64,000 bases of DNA from Demequina sp. NBRC 110057 (lineage in GTDB: Bacteria > Actinomycetota > Actinomycetes > Actinomycetales > Demequinaceae), in contig NZ_BBRN01000004.1 of assembly GCF_002090175.1 (NCBI RefSeq), positions 310,001 through 374,000 of the forward strand. Direction: 5' to 3'. Each line of letters starts with the position of its first letter. Position 1 is the stretch's first letter. Positions 8,517 to 17,263 of the stretch are shown piece after piece. Below the pieces are notes generated by a model, which saw nothing but the letters and a program-made list of their open reading frames with translations, was not told where the DNA came from and made no database searches. The position numbers and the translations under genes were made by a program.

Positions 8517-9497
8517 ATGTCCACCACCGCCACCGCAAGCAGCGGGCGCACCATCGCCGGCCTCGCCGTCGGCCTGTCGCTGCTGCTGTCGATCATGCTG
8601 CTGTGCTTCGGCCTGCCCGCCATCAACTCGTCGCCTCAGGACGTGCCGCTCGGCATCGTCGGGGATGAGCAGACCGCGGGCGCGCTGGGCTCCGCCCTCG
8701 AGGCCGCGCAGCCGGGCGCGTTCGAGGTGACCGTCTACGCCGACGCCGCCGCGGCCGAGGACGCCATCCTGAACCGCGAGGTCTACGGCGCGCTCATCCC
8801 CGGGGCCGACGGCCTCACCCTGGACATCGCCACGGCGGCGTCCCCGACCGTGGCATCGGCCCTCACCGCCATGGGCGAGGCCGTGGGTGCACAGTCGGGC
8901 ACCGAGGTGACCGTCAACGACCTCGTGCCGACCTCGGAAGACGACCCCAAGGGCATCGGCCTGTCCGCCGGCGCGCTCCCCATCGCGCTCGGTGGCTTCA
9001 TGGCTGGTGTGGCGACCACGCTGCTCATTCGCGGCACCCGTGAACGCCTCATCACCATGGGCGTCTTCGGCGTCGTCGCCGGTCTGGCGATGACCGCGAT
9101 CCTCGAGTTCGTGTTCGGCACGCTGACGGGCAACTTCCTCGCTACCTCGGGCGCCGCGATTCTCGGCATCATCGCCACGGGCATGACCGTGTTGGGGCTC
9201 GAGAGCCTGCTCGGCCGGCCAGGCATCGCCGTGGGTGCGCTCTTCGTGGTGCTGCTCGGCAACCCGCTGTCCGGCCTCACCAGCGCGCCCGAGCTGCTGC
9301 CCCAACCCTGGGGTGCCATCGGCCAGCTGCTGCCCCCTGGCGCCACCGGCACGCTGCTGCGCAACGTGGCCTTCTTCGACGGGGCGGCCATCGCGCAGCC
9401 CATCATCGTGCTGTGCTGCTGGCTCGCGTTCGGGGCCGCGCTGCTGTGGCTGAGCGCACGGCGCCGGCCAGCCGAGCAGGTGGCCGAGGCTGCCTAA
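8517..9497 (+). CDS. ABC-2 / YhgE-Pip-like membrane protein (probable export permease)
   Basis: 326 residues. One N-terminal membrane segment (about 12-34) is followed by an extracytoplasmic domain of about 115 residues and then five or six membrane segments, the layout of ABC-2-type or YhgE/Pip-like permeases. The start has a GGAGGGG ribosome site. No ATPase gene is adjacent, so if this is an ABC permease its partner is encoded elsewhere; it could also act alone like Pip-type proteins. The neighbouring TetR regulator and its operator argue for inducible export of a toxic or signal compound. Two hairpins follow the gene. Confidence 0.7.
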   Translation: MSTTATASSGRTIAGLAVGLSLLLSIMLLCFGLPAINSSPQDVPLGIVGDEQTAGALGSALEAAQPGAFEVTVYADAAAAEDAILNREVYGALIPGADGLTLDIATAASPTVASALTAMGEAVGAQSGTEVTVNDLVPTSEDDPKGIGLSAGALPIALGGFMAGVATTLLIRGTRERLITMGVFGVVAGLAMTAILEFVFGTLTGNFLATSGAAILGIIATGMTVLGLESLLGRPGIAVGALFVVLLGNPLSGLTSAPELLPQPWGAIGQLLPPGATGTLLRNVAFFDGAAIAQPIIVLCCWLAFGAALLWLSARRRPAEQVAEAA

Positions 9498-9508
9498 GCC
9501 GCCTCCCG

Positions 9509-9554
9509 CATCGGCCGTCCGGGCTCCCCACGGTGGGAGTGCGGGCGGCCGATG
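9509..9554 (+). terminator. Terminator-like compound hairpin
   Basis: Outer stem CATCGGCCG pairs with CGGCCGATG, and an inner CTCCC pairs with GGGAG. It lies 12 bases after the permease stop codon and probably ends that transcript. Both outer arms contain the nonamer discussed in the findings or a near match. Confidence 0.65.
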
Positions 9555-9577
9555 TGCATCCGGGCCCGGACATGAGA

Positions 9578-9618
9578 CGACCCCGGCGTCGCAAGGGGGG
9601 CTAGCGACACCGGGGTCG
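9578..9618. terminator. Second hairpin, 15-bp stem
   Basis: The arms CGACCCCGGCGTCGC and GCGACACCGGGGTCG pair with one G-T wobble around an 11-base loop. It lies 24 bases beyond the first hairpin. It may be a backup terminator or the 3' end of a small RNA. Confidence 0.5.
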
Positions 9619-9902
9619 GATGCCATCGAGGCGCAGCTCGCATCGGGGGGGAAGCGGCGCGCCATTCACGCATCGGGTTCATCATGTCACGGTTGCGTCG
9701 AAAAAGTCACGCCACGCCGGGCATTCGCAGCAAACTCTGAGAGTCATGGCGGCGGCCCCCGGCGGCCTCCGCCGACAGCGAGCCGCGGTCGCTCGGCGCG
9801 GATAGACTTCGACGGACAACCCCCCCTAATTGCCCTCGACGGGCCGCGGCTCGCGTGGGCGCCCGTGCGCCCCGGGCTGCGCGATGAGCACAGGAGAACT
9901 AC

Positions 9903-11357
9903 GTGACGAGCATGGCGTCGAGGACGGCCCCCACACGAGGGTGGATCACGTCGACCCGAGCCCATGAACTCTTGACGATCTGGGCGGTCGTCTTCCTCAC
10001 CTCGGGCCAGGGCTTCCGCTACCTCCTGGGGATCCCGCTGTACGCGGTGGTGGCCATCGCGACCGTGGTGCTGGTCGTGGTCAGCTTTCGTCCCACATGG
10101 CGCGATCTGGCGCCGCCGCTGCTCATCGGCGCGTTCGTTGCCCTGGTCACCGCGTCCATCCTGTGGTCGGCGACCCGCGGGGTCACGGCGCTCGCCGCCG
10201 TCGTCACGATCGCGACAACGCTCGTGGCGATCATTACCGTGCGCGGCTCCACCAACGTGCGCTTCATGGTGCTCCTGCTGCGCGGGCTGCAGGTGAGCCT
10301 CGCGCTCGGGATCGCCTTCGAGCTCTTTGTCGCCGTCGTCATTCGCGGACCGCTCGAGCCGTTCGCCACGGGGCTGAGCGACCTGGCGGGCCACGGCTCG
10401 ACCGTCGTCTGGTCGGACGGACAACTCTTCTCGGGCGGACCCATCGAAGGCTTCGTCGGCAACCGCAACCCGTTCGGTGCGATCGCGCTGCTGACCGCGA
10501 TCGTCGCGCTCGTGCTGGTCCTCGAGCGCCGCATCAGCAAGATCGACTTCCTCGTCACCATGGCGGCGGCCCTCTTCGTTCACGTGATGACGATGTCGGC
10601 CACCGTGACCGCGGCGGGCGCGCTGGTGGTGGTGCTGATCGCCGCCGCGTTCGTCCTGCGCCGTGCGCGCGGCGTCGTCAAGCGCTACCTGTCTTTCACG
10701 ATGCTCGCCGGGCTCGCGATCGGCTCCGTGCTGGTGCTGAAGTATCGGGACCTGCTGTTCGCGGCGCTCGACCGCCGTGGCGACCTCACCAACCGCACCT
10801 TCATCTGGGATGAGGTCGTGCACTACGCCTGGCAGCGTCCCGAGGGTTGGGGATTCGTGGGGTACTGGCCCGTGTGGGACGAGCCGTACTCGAGCATCGT
10901 CGACTCGGTGCAGGAGCAGGCGGGGTGGCCCGTGGTCCCCACGCACGCCCACAACGCCTTCCTGGACGCCTGGCTGCAGCTGGGCCTCATCGGGCTCGCG
11001 CTGCTGCTGGTGATCGTGGTGCTCATGTTCGGCTCCGCGTGGCGACTCGTGGAGCGCGCCGAGCGAGGCGACAGTTACATCCCGCTGGGGTGGGCGCTGC
11101 TTGCCGCCGTGCTCGCCGTGCAGTCGCTCACCGAGTCGCGCATGCTCGTCGAGAGCGGCTGGTTCCTGGTGGTGGCGCTGTATTGCATGGGCCCGCAGGT
11201 GTTCACGCTGACGGTGGTCGACCCCGACCTGGTGCATTACGGCACGCGTCTCGAGCAGCGTCCTCCGCGCGAGCCGGGGACGCGCTGGTGGCGCAGGCGT
11301 GACGGCGGCGGGGCGGTCACGACGACGGACGAGCCGCAGTCGCCCGCGGCGCCCTAG
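9903..11357 (+). CDS. O-antigen ligase-like polytopic membrane protein
   Basis: 484 residues with about ten to twelve hydrophobic segments and a larger extracytoplasmic loop near residues 300-350 (NRTFIWDEVVHYAWQRPEGWGFVGYW, then HAHNAFLDAWLQLGLIG). The GNRNPFG and HAHNAFLD motifs are typical of the Wzy_C/O-antigen ligase (WaaL-type) superfamily, which joins or polymerises undecaprenyl-linked glycans on the outer face of the membrane. The C-terminal 50 residues are charged and cytosolic. The GTG start has an AGGAGA ribosome site; an ATG three codons on is possible. No glycan-synthesis genes are nearby, so the substrate is open. Confidence 0.8.
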   Translation: MTSMASRTAPTRGWITSTRAHELLTIWAVVFLTSGQGFRYLLGIPLYAVVAIATVVLVVVSFRPTWRDLAPPLLIGAFVALVTASILWSATRGVTALAAVVTIATTLVAIITVRGSTNVRFMVLLLRGLQVSLALGIAFELFVAVVIRGPLEPFATGLSDLAGHGSTVVWSDGQLFSGGPIEGFVGNRNPFGAIALLTAIVALVLVLERRISKIDFLVTMAAALFVHVMTMSATVTAAGALVVVLIAAAFVLRRARGVVKRYLSFTMLAGLAIGSVLVLKYRDLLFAALDRRGDLTNRTFIWDEVVHYAWQRPEGWGFVGYWPVWDEPYSSIVDSVQEQAGWPVVPTHAHNAFLDAWLQLGLIGLALLLVIVVLMFGSAWRLVERAERGDSYIPLGWALLAAVLAVQSLTESRMLVESGWFLVVALYCMGPQVFTLTVVDPDLVHYGTRLEQRPPREPGTRWWRRRDGGGAVTTTDEPQSPAAP

Positions 11358-11372
11358 GAGGCGCGGATACGG

Positions 11373-11411
11373 GAACGCCGCCGCCCTGCGCTAGCGAGGG
11401 CGGCGGCGTTC
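11373..11411. terminator. Bidirectional terminator
   Basis: A perfect 15-bp stem (GAACGCCGCCGCCCT) with a 9-base loop sits between the convergent O-antigen-ligase-like and ppgK genes. Confidence 0.85.
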
Positions 11412-11419
11412 ATCCGACG

Positions 11420-12247
11420 TCAGTGGCGCTCGTGCGCCTTCTTCTCGGCCTTCGCCGCCTTCTTCTTTTCGGCCTTGCGCTTGGCTTCGTCGCGCTCGAA
11501 GGCCTCGTGAGCGAAGGCCGCGGCACCCACGATGCCGGCGCCGTTGCGCAGCTCGGCGGGGACGATGGGCGCGCGAAGCGTGAGGTGCGGCAGGAACATG
11601 TGGTGCGACTTGGACACGCCGCCGCCCACGATGATGAGGTCCGGCCACAGCAGCCGCTCCATCTCGGAGTAATACTTCTGGAGGTTGGCGGTCCAGCCCT
11701 CCCAGTCGAGGCCAAGGCGGTCGCGGGCGGACTCCGCGGCCATGTGCTCCGCGTCCTCGCCGTCGATGAGGATGTGGCCCATCTCGAGGTTGGGCACCAG
11801 CTCGCCGTTGACGATCAAGGCCGTGCCGATGCCGGTGCCAAGCGTCGTCATCAGTACCGAGCCGTCGCGCCCGTGGGCTGCGCCGAAGTGGTGCTCGCCG
11901 AACCCTGCCGCGTCGGCATCGTTCAGCACGTACACGTCGTGCCCCGAATAGTCGCGGATGATGGTGCGCAGGTTGGTGCCGATCCACGACTCGTCGACGT
12001 TGGCGGCCGTCTTGACCACGCCGTCCTGGATCACGCCGGGGAAGGCGACACCCACCGCGGTCTTGCGCCCCGGCTCGAAGCGCGCGATGCACTTGGCGAC
12101 GGTCTTGGCGACCGCCTCGGGGGTCGCCGGATCCGGGGTGGGGATCCGGTAGCGCTCCTCGGTGAACTCTCCGGTCTTGAGGTCGACGGGAGCGGCCTTG
12201 ATGCCCGTCCCGCCGATGTCGACTCCCAGTGCGATGCGCTTGCTCAT
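11420..12247 (-). CDS. ppgK: Polyphosphate glucokinase (ROK family)
   Basis: 275 residues. It phosphorylates glucose to glucose-6-phosphate using polyphosphate or ATP. The ROK phosphate motif [12 protein letters not shown] (7-18), the loop [28 protein letters not shown] and the substrate motif EMGHILIDG are all present, as in mycobacterial and Arthrobacter PpgK. The C-terminal 25 residues (from [20 protein letters not shown]) are unusually lysine-rich and could contact polyphosphate; this is inference. Its ATG overlaps the map stop codon in an ATGA arrangement, so the two genes are translationally coupled. Confidence 0.94.
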   Translation of the reverse strand: MSKRIALGVDIGGTGIKAAPVDLKTGEFTEERYRIPTPDPATPEAVAKTVAKCIARFEPGRKTAVGVAFPGVIQDGVVKTAANVDESWIGTNLRTIIRDYSGHDVYVLNDADAAGFGEHHFGAAHGRDGSVLMTTLGTGIGTALIVNGELVPNLEMGHILIDGEDAEHMAAESARDRLGLDWEGWTANLQKYYSEMERLLWPDLIIVGGGVSKSHHMFLPHLTLRAPIVPAELRNGAGIVGAAAFAHEAFERDEAKRKAEKKKAAKAEKKAHERH

Positions 12248-13125
12248 GGCAGTGTCAGAACCTCCGGGCCTTCCTCGGTGATCACGATCGTGTGCTCAAA
12301 CTGCGCCACCCACGAGCTGTCGTTGGTGACGACGGTCCAGCCGTCGTCCCACTCGTCGGACTCCTCGGAACCCATGCACAGCATCGGCTCCACGGTGAAG
12401 ACCATCCCCGGCTCGATGACGTCGTCGTGGTAGGGCGCGGCGTCGTAGTGGGGGATGACGAGGCCCGTGTGGAAGGCCGGGCCCACGCCGTGGCCGGTGT
12501 AGTTGCGCACAGACTCGTAGCCAAAGCGGGCGGCGTACTTCTCGATCACGCGGCCGATGACGTTGACCTCGCGGCCCACGCGCGCGGCCTTGACGCCGCG
12601 CATCATCGCCTCGTGGGTGACCTCGACGAGCTGGCGTGCATCGGCCGAGCCCTCGCCCGCGATGAACGACCCGCAGTTGTCGCCGTGGACGCCGTTCTTG
12701 AAGGCGGTGATGTCGACCTTCACGATGTCACCCTCCTGGATGACCGTGGAGTCGGGGATGCCGTGACAGATGACCTCGTTGACGGACGTGCACAGCGCCT
12801 TGGGGAACGGCGGGCGGCCCGCCGAGCCGGGGTATCCCAGCGTGGACGGGTAAGCCTGGTGGTCGAGGACAAACTCGTGGCCGATGCGGTCGAGCTCGTC
12901 CGTGGTGACGCCCGGCTCGACGTGGCGGCCCACCTCGGCAAGCGCCTGCGCCGCGATGCGGGCGGAGATGCGAATCTTCTCGATGGTTTCGGGGGAGTGG
13001 ACGTCCCCGCCCTTCCAGGTCGCGGCCTTCTTGCGGCCCACATACTCCGGACGGGGGATGTCCTTGGGGACGTCCCTCCACGGCGACACGACGCCCTTGC
13101 TGATGTTCTCGCGCACGGGGCTCAT
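12244..13125 (-). CDS. map: Type I methionine aminopeptidase
   Basis: 293 residues. It removes the initiator methionine from nascent proteins. The metal ligands lie in [20 protein letters not shown] (first Asp and second Asp), [12 protein letters not shown] (His) and the two Glu residues of [10 protein letters not shown] and ...[11 protein letters not shown]. The N-terminal extension of about 40 residues ([19 protein letters not shown]) is typical of the larger actinobacterial form. The start at [11 protein letters not shown] is chosen because TAGACT ends seven bases upstream; there is no ribosome site. First gene of a map-ppgK operon. Confidence 0.94.
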   Translation of the reverse strand: MSPVRENISKGVVSPWRDVPKDIPRPEYVGRKKAATWKGGDVHSPETIEKIRISARIAAQALAEVGRHVEPGVTTDELDRIGHEFVLDHQAYPSTLGYPGSAGRPPFPKALCTSVNEVICHGIPDSTVIQEGDIVKVDITAFKNGVHGDNCGSFIAGEGSADARQLVEVTHEAMMRGVKAARVGREVNVIGRVIEKYAARFGYESVRNYTGHGVGPAFHTGLVIPHYDAAPYHDDVIEPGMVFTVEPMLCMGSEESDEWDDGWTVVTNDSSWVAQFEHTIVITEEGPEVLTLP

Positions 13126-13156
13126 GCCTGGCAGTCTATTCATGGAGGCGATGACA

Positions 13157-13345
13157 ATGACAAGCGAGACCGAGTTCTGGTTCAACACCAAGACCCGTGA
13201 GGTCGAGGAGGGCAAGCGCAGCTCCTGGGAGAACCTGATGGGTCCCTACGGCACGCGCGCCGAGGCGGAGAGTGCCCTCGCGACCGCGGCCCAGCGCACC
13301 AAGGACTGGGACGAGGACGACAAGGAGTGGCGCGAGGGCTCGTGA
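13157..13345 (+). CDS. Small conserved actinobacterial protein, SPOR-like
   Basis: 62 residues, strongly charged: TEFWFNTKTREVEEGKRSSWENLMGPYGTRAEAESAL and a C-terminal KDWDEDDKEW. It resembles small actinobacterial proteins annotated as SPOR-domain proteins; the role is not known. Three in-frame ATGs lie at 13142, 13151 and 13157; the last is best spaced (8 bases) from GGAGG. Its TGA overlaps the GTG of the next gene. Divergent from map. Confidence 0.72.
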   Translation: MTSETEFWFNTKTREVEEGKRSSWENLMGPYGTRAEAESALATAAQRTKDWDEDDKEWREGS

Positions 13346-13854
13346 CGCGATCTGCGGTCGTCACGCGCGCCGGGTTCTGGTCGCGCTGGGCGCTTCTAGT
13401 GTTGCTCGTGGCGGGCGTGGCCGATGCCGCCTGGTGGATGTGGTCGGTCGGAAGCCTCGCATTCGCTGACGTGACGGGCACTGACTGGCTCGGATTCGGA
13501 CTCGGCCTGGTCACGGGAGCGGCGCTCGCTGGCACCCTGTGGCCCATGGGCACCTGGGTGGTGCGGACGATCCGCGGCCGGCCCGGAGGGCCTCGGGCGG
13601 GCGACGCGCGCGCCCTCTGGGGTGCCAGGTCCGTCGAGCGCAGGATCGCATACGCGGTATGCGCGGTGAACGGGGTTGCGTGCGTGATGCTGGCGGTGTG
13701 CGCCCTCAGCGCGGCTCTCGACCACCAGGTGCGCATCCACGCTGGCGTCCTCGCGGTGACGTGCGCGGCGGGCGTGTGGGCAGCGCTGGTCTTCGCGCGG
13801 GGGAAGGCGTGGGGCGGTGCGTCTGCGCGCCCTGTGTCCGTGACTGCGCGCTAG
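13342..13854 (+). CDS. Four-helix membrane protein, function unknown
   Basis: 170 residues with four hydrophobic segments (about 11-33, 45-68, 100-122 and 128-147) joined by short loops; a basic loop lies after the second segment (RTIRGRPGGPRAGDAR). I do not recognise the family. The GTG start overlaps the stop of the preceding small gene in a GTGA arrangement, so the two are probably translated together; the pair may act together at the membrane, but this is inference. Confidence 0.65.
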   Translation: MTRSAVVTRAGFWSRWALLVLLVAGVADAAWWMWSVGSLAFADVTGTDWLGFGLGLVTGAALAGTLWPMGTWVVRTIRGRPGGPRAGDARALWGARSVERRIAYAVCAVNGVACVMLAVCALSAALDHQVRIHAGVLAVTCAAGVWAALVFARGKAWGGASARPVSVTAR

Positions 13855-13901
13855 CGGGACATGAGAGTCGCTTGAGGCGATTCCGTGACACTTATGTCCC
13901 G
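13855..13901. terminator. Nested hairpin between convergent genes
   Basis: Outer arms CGGGACAT and ATGTCCCG enclose an inner stem GAGTCGC / GCGATTC. It starts right after the membrane protein stop codon and probably ends transcripts from both sides. Confidence 0.65.
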
Positions 13902-13919
13902 CCAGGGCACACCCGTGGC

Positions 13920-14594
13920 CTACTCCCGACCGTCCTCGAGCGGGATGAGCATGTCGCGGAACTCGCCCGGCTCCGCGTGCAGGCGCCAGATGCGTTCGGC
14001 GACATCCTCGATGCCGTTGTCGAGTTGCAACTTGGGGATCGCCCCGGGAATCACGAGCTGGCGCACGCGGATGCCCTCGTCGCTCAACTGCTCGTGGAGC
14101 ATCTCGCCGTACGCGGTCTCGGCGGGGAAGGCGATGGAGGTGCCGGCGAAGCCCGCACGCGACTTCACCGAGGTGCCGCCGTTGATGAGGATGATCGAGC
14201 CGTCGCCGGCCTCACGCATGGAGGGCAGGACGGCGCGGGCGGCGTGCATGAGGCCGAGCGCGGAGAACCGCAGCGCCTCGAGGGCGAGCGCGGGGTCGGT
14301 GTCGAGCACCGGCTTCAGGTAGTCGCGTGAGGGCAGGGGGCTGTACTGCAGCGCGGTGATGGGGCCAAGCTCGCCGGCCGCATCGGCCAGCGCGGCCTCG
14401 AGCTGGCGGCCGTTGCGCACGTCGGCGAGGTACGGCTTGGCCGTCACGCCGTCGGCGGCGAGCTCCTCGACGAGGTCGTCAAGCTTTGCCTCGTCACGCG
14501 CGATCAGCGCGACGGAGAAACCCTCGCGTCCAAAGCGACGGGCGACGGCAGCGCCCAGTCCCGGGCCGGCTCCAACGATGGCGAGCGTGGGCAT
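13920..14594 (-). CDS. Short-chain dehydrogenase/reductase family protein, catalytic motif not intact
   Basis: 224 residues with a clear Rossmann start LAIVGAGPGLGAAVARRFG (Gly-rich motif) and the usual beta-alpha pattern (SVALIARDEAKLDDLVEEL; PSMREAGDGSIILINGG). The expected YxxxK after the Ser strand is absent: the segment reads SVKSRAGFAGTSIAFPAETAYGEML, with no Tyr-x3-Lys. It may therefore be a non-catalytic or altered SDR. AGGAGG precedes the ATG, which starts directly at the nucleotide-binding strand. It lies 29 bases after panB on the same strand and may be co-transcribed. Confidence 0.8.
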   Translation of the reverse strand: MPTLAIVGAGPGLGAAVARRFGREGFSVALIARDEAKLDDLVEELAADGVTAKPYLADVRNGRQLEAALADAAGELGPITALQYSPLPSRDYLKPVLDTDPALALEALRFSALGLMHAARAVLPSMREAGDGSIILINGGTSVKSRAGFAGTSIAFPAETAYGEMLHEQLSDEGIRVRQLVIPGAIPKLQLDNGIEDVAERIWRLHAEPGEFRDMLIPLEDGRE

Positions 14595-14623
14595 GGTGAA
14601 TCCTCCTGTGTCGCGAGCGGTCG

Positions 14624-15424
<801 letters not shown>

Positions 15425-15454
15425 GCCCACCACTCTAGGCCGCGCCCCGCCGGT

Positions 15455-15516
15455 GCAAATGTCCCCATTTGCGGCACGAGACGGCCGCTGGAGCCGCAAA
15501 TGTCCCCATTTGCGGC
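15455..15516. repeat. Paired palindromic repeat, locus 1
   Basis: Two inverted-repeat units in tandem: GCAAATG-TCCC-CATTTGC, and 20 bases on GCCGCAAATG-TCCC-CATTTGCGGC with perfect 10-bp arms. Each unit is followed by GCAYGAG. The same arrangement, with different loop bases, occurs at 46933-46995. This is REP/BIME-like: short paired intergenic palindromes. It lies between the nadE stop and the panB start. Confidence 0.8.
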
Positions 15517-15548
15517 ATGAGAGGCGGCCGATGCCGTGGCGCGGCTGG

Positions 15549-17189
15549 TTAGACCTCGCGCCACCGGCTGGTGATAGGCAGGCGGCGGTCGCGGCCGAAA
15601 GCGAGGGCGGTCACCTTGGGGCCCGGCGGGTACTGGCGGCGCTTCCACTCGGCGCGGTCCACGAGGGACAGGACGCGGTCCACCACCGCCTCGTCGTAGC
15701 CGCGCGCGAGGAGTTCCTCGCGGCCCTCGGCGTGCTCCACGTAGGCATCCAGGACCTCGTCGAGAAGGTCGTACGGCGGCAGCGAGTCCTGATCCACCTG
15801 GCCGGGTCGCAGCTCGGCGCTCGGGGGCTTCTCGATCGAGTTGACCGGGATCGGCTCGACCTCGCCGCGGCGCGCGGCGTCGGCATTGCGCCACCGGGCG
15901 AGGTCCCACACCCGCGTCTTGTCAACGTCCTTGAGCGGGGCGAAGCCGCCGATCGAGCCCGCGTCGTAGATGGTCGCGTAGCCCGTGGCGAGCTCGGACT
16001 TGTTGCCCGGCGCGATCACCAGGTGGCCCTCGCGGTTCGAGATCCCCATGAGGATGACGCCGCGCACTCGCGCCTGCAGGTTCTCCTCCGCCACGCCCTC
16101 GAGAGCCAGCTGGCCCTGGAACGCGTCGACGACCGCGGCGATGGGCTCCACCCGGTAGTCCGCGCCCAGGCGCTTCGCGAGGTCGGCGGCATCGTCCTTC
16201 GAGTGATCGGAGGAGAACGACGAGGGCATCGAGACACCCACGACGTTCTGACCGCCGATGGCGTCCGCCGCGATGGCTGCGGTGAGCGCGGAGTCGATGC
16301 CCCCCGACATTCCCAGGATGACCGAGCGGAAGCCGTTCTTGACGACGTAGTCCCTCAACCCGGTGACACAGGCCCGGTACACCTGCTCGGTGTCCGAGGC
16401 GAAGTCGACCACGGAGGCCTGGGCCGCCGGGGCATCGGCCGCCGGAAGGTCCCACACCAGTAGCGCGTCCTCGAAGCCGGGAGCGTTAGCGAGCCAGGAC
16501 CCGTCCGCGCCCACGATGAACGAGTGGCCGTCGAAGACCAGGTCATCCTGGCCGCCCCACAGGTTGACGTAGGCCAGGGGAGCGCCCACCTCGGCGGCGC
16601 GGCGGCGCGCGAGGTCGGTGCGGACGCGTCCCTTGCCCTCCTCGAACGGCGAGCCGTTGAGCACCGCGAGAAGGTCGACGCCGGCATCGGCCACCTGGGC
16701 CACGGTGCCGCCGTCCACCCAAATGTCCTCGCAGATGGCGACGCCGACGCGTCGACCGTCGACCTCCACGACGCAGGCGTCCTCGCCCGAGGCGAAGATG
16801 CGGCGCTCGTCGAACACTCCGTAGTTGGGAAGGTGGTGCTTGTTGTAGCGGGCGATCACCTCGCCGCCGCGCAGCACGGCGGCCTGGTTGAACGGACGAC
16901 CGGAGGCGGCCACGCCGAGCGTGCCGACGATGACCGTGAGGTGGCCGAGCCCGTCGTCGGCAAGGCCGGAGGCGAGGGAGTCGACGGCGGCCGCCGCTGC
17001 CCGCTGGAAGCTCTCGCGCAGCGCCAGGTCCTCGATCGGGTAGCCCGTCATCACCATCTCGGGGAACACCACGAGCCGCGCGCCGGCGGCATCGGCCTCC
17101 TGGCATCGCGAGCGGACAAGTGTGCTGTTACCAGCGATATCTCCCACGCAGGGGTTGACCTGGGCGAGCGCGACGCGAAGCTCCGACAT
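15549..17189 (-). CDS. nadE: Glutamine-dependent NAD+ synthetase
   Basis: 546 residues, the two-domain form. The N-terminal nitrilase-type glutaminase (about 1-260) shows its catalytic triad regions: Glu in VVFPEMVMTGYPIEDL, Lys in YNKHHLPNYGVFDE and Cys in AICEDIWVDGG. The C-terminal synthetase carries the PP-loop ILGMSGGIDSALTAAIAADAIG and the motif GNKSELATGYATIYDAGSIGGFAPLKDVDKT. It amidates nicotinate adenine dinucleotide to NAD+, the last step of the pathway that begins with nadA about 45 kb away. TAGGCT ends six bases before the ATG, a leaderless pattern. Confidence 0.96.
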   Translation of the reverse strand: MSELRVALAQVNPCVGDIAGNSTLVRSRCQEADAAGARLVVFPEMVMTGYPIEDLALRESFQRAAAAAVDSLASGLADDGLGHLTVIVGTLGVAASGRPFNQAAVLRGGEVIARYNKHHLPNYGVFDERRIFASGEDACVVEVDGRRVGVAICEDIWVDGGTVAQVADAGVDLLAVLNGSPFEEGKGRVRTDLARRRAAEVGAPLAYVNLWGGQDDLVFDGHSFIVGADGSWLANAPGFEDALLVWDLPAADAPAAQASVVDFASDTEQVYRACVTGLRDYVVKNGFRSVILGMSGGIDSALTAAIAADAIGGQNVVGVSMPSSFSSDHSKDDAADLAKRLGADYRVEPIAAVVDAFQGQLALEGVAEENLQARVRGVILMGISNREGHLVIAPGNKSELATGYATIYDAGSIGGFAPLKDVDKTRVWDLARWRNADAARRGEVEPIPVNSIEKPPSAELRPGQVDQDSLPPYDLLDEVLDAYVEHAEGREELLARGYDEAVVDRVLSLVDRAEWKRRQYPPGPKVTALAFGRDRRLPITSRWREV

Positions 17190-17263
17190 GCGGTCAGCCT
17201 ATCCGCCGCCACGCGGGCGCCAGGCGTTACGCGGTTGTCACATGGATAGGGCAGGATGGGCGC

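Larger units (their letters stand above)
9498..9902. other. 405-base gene-free stretch with two hairpins
   Basis: No credible coding region is seen on either strand. The first third carries two strong stem-loops described separately. The remainder holds no ribosome-site-led frame; a TAGACT hexamer near 9804 could be a -10 box for the downstream membrane protein gene. A short RNA between the hairpins cannot be excluded. Confidence 0.5.

Noticed and set aside
13069-13078. Second DosR-like site (GGGACGTCCC)
   Set aside because: The half-sites have no spacer and it lies inside the map coding region.
15455-15516. CRISPR array
   Set aside because: Only two units with about 20-base spacing, strongly palindromic and without unique 30-base spacers or cas genes.
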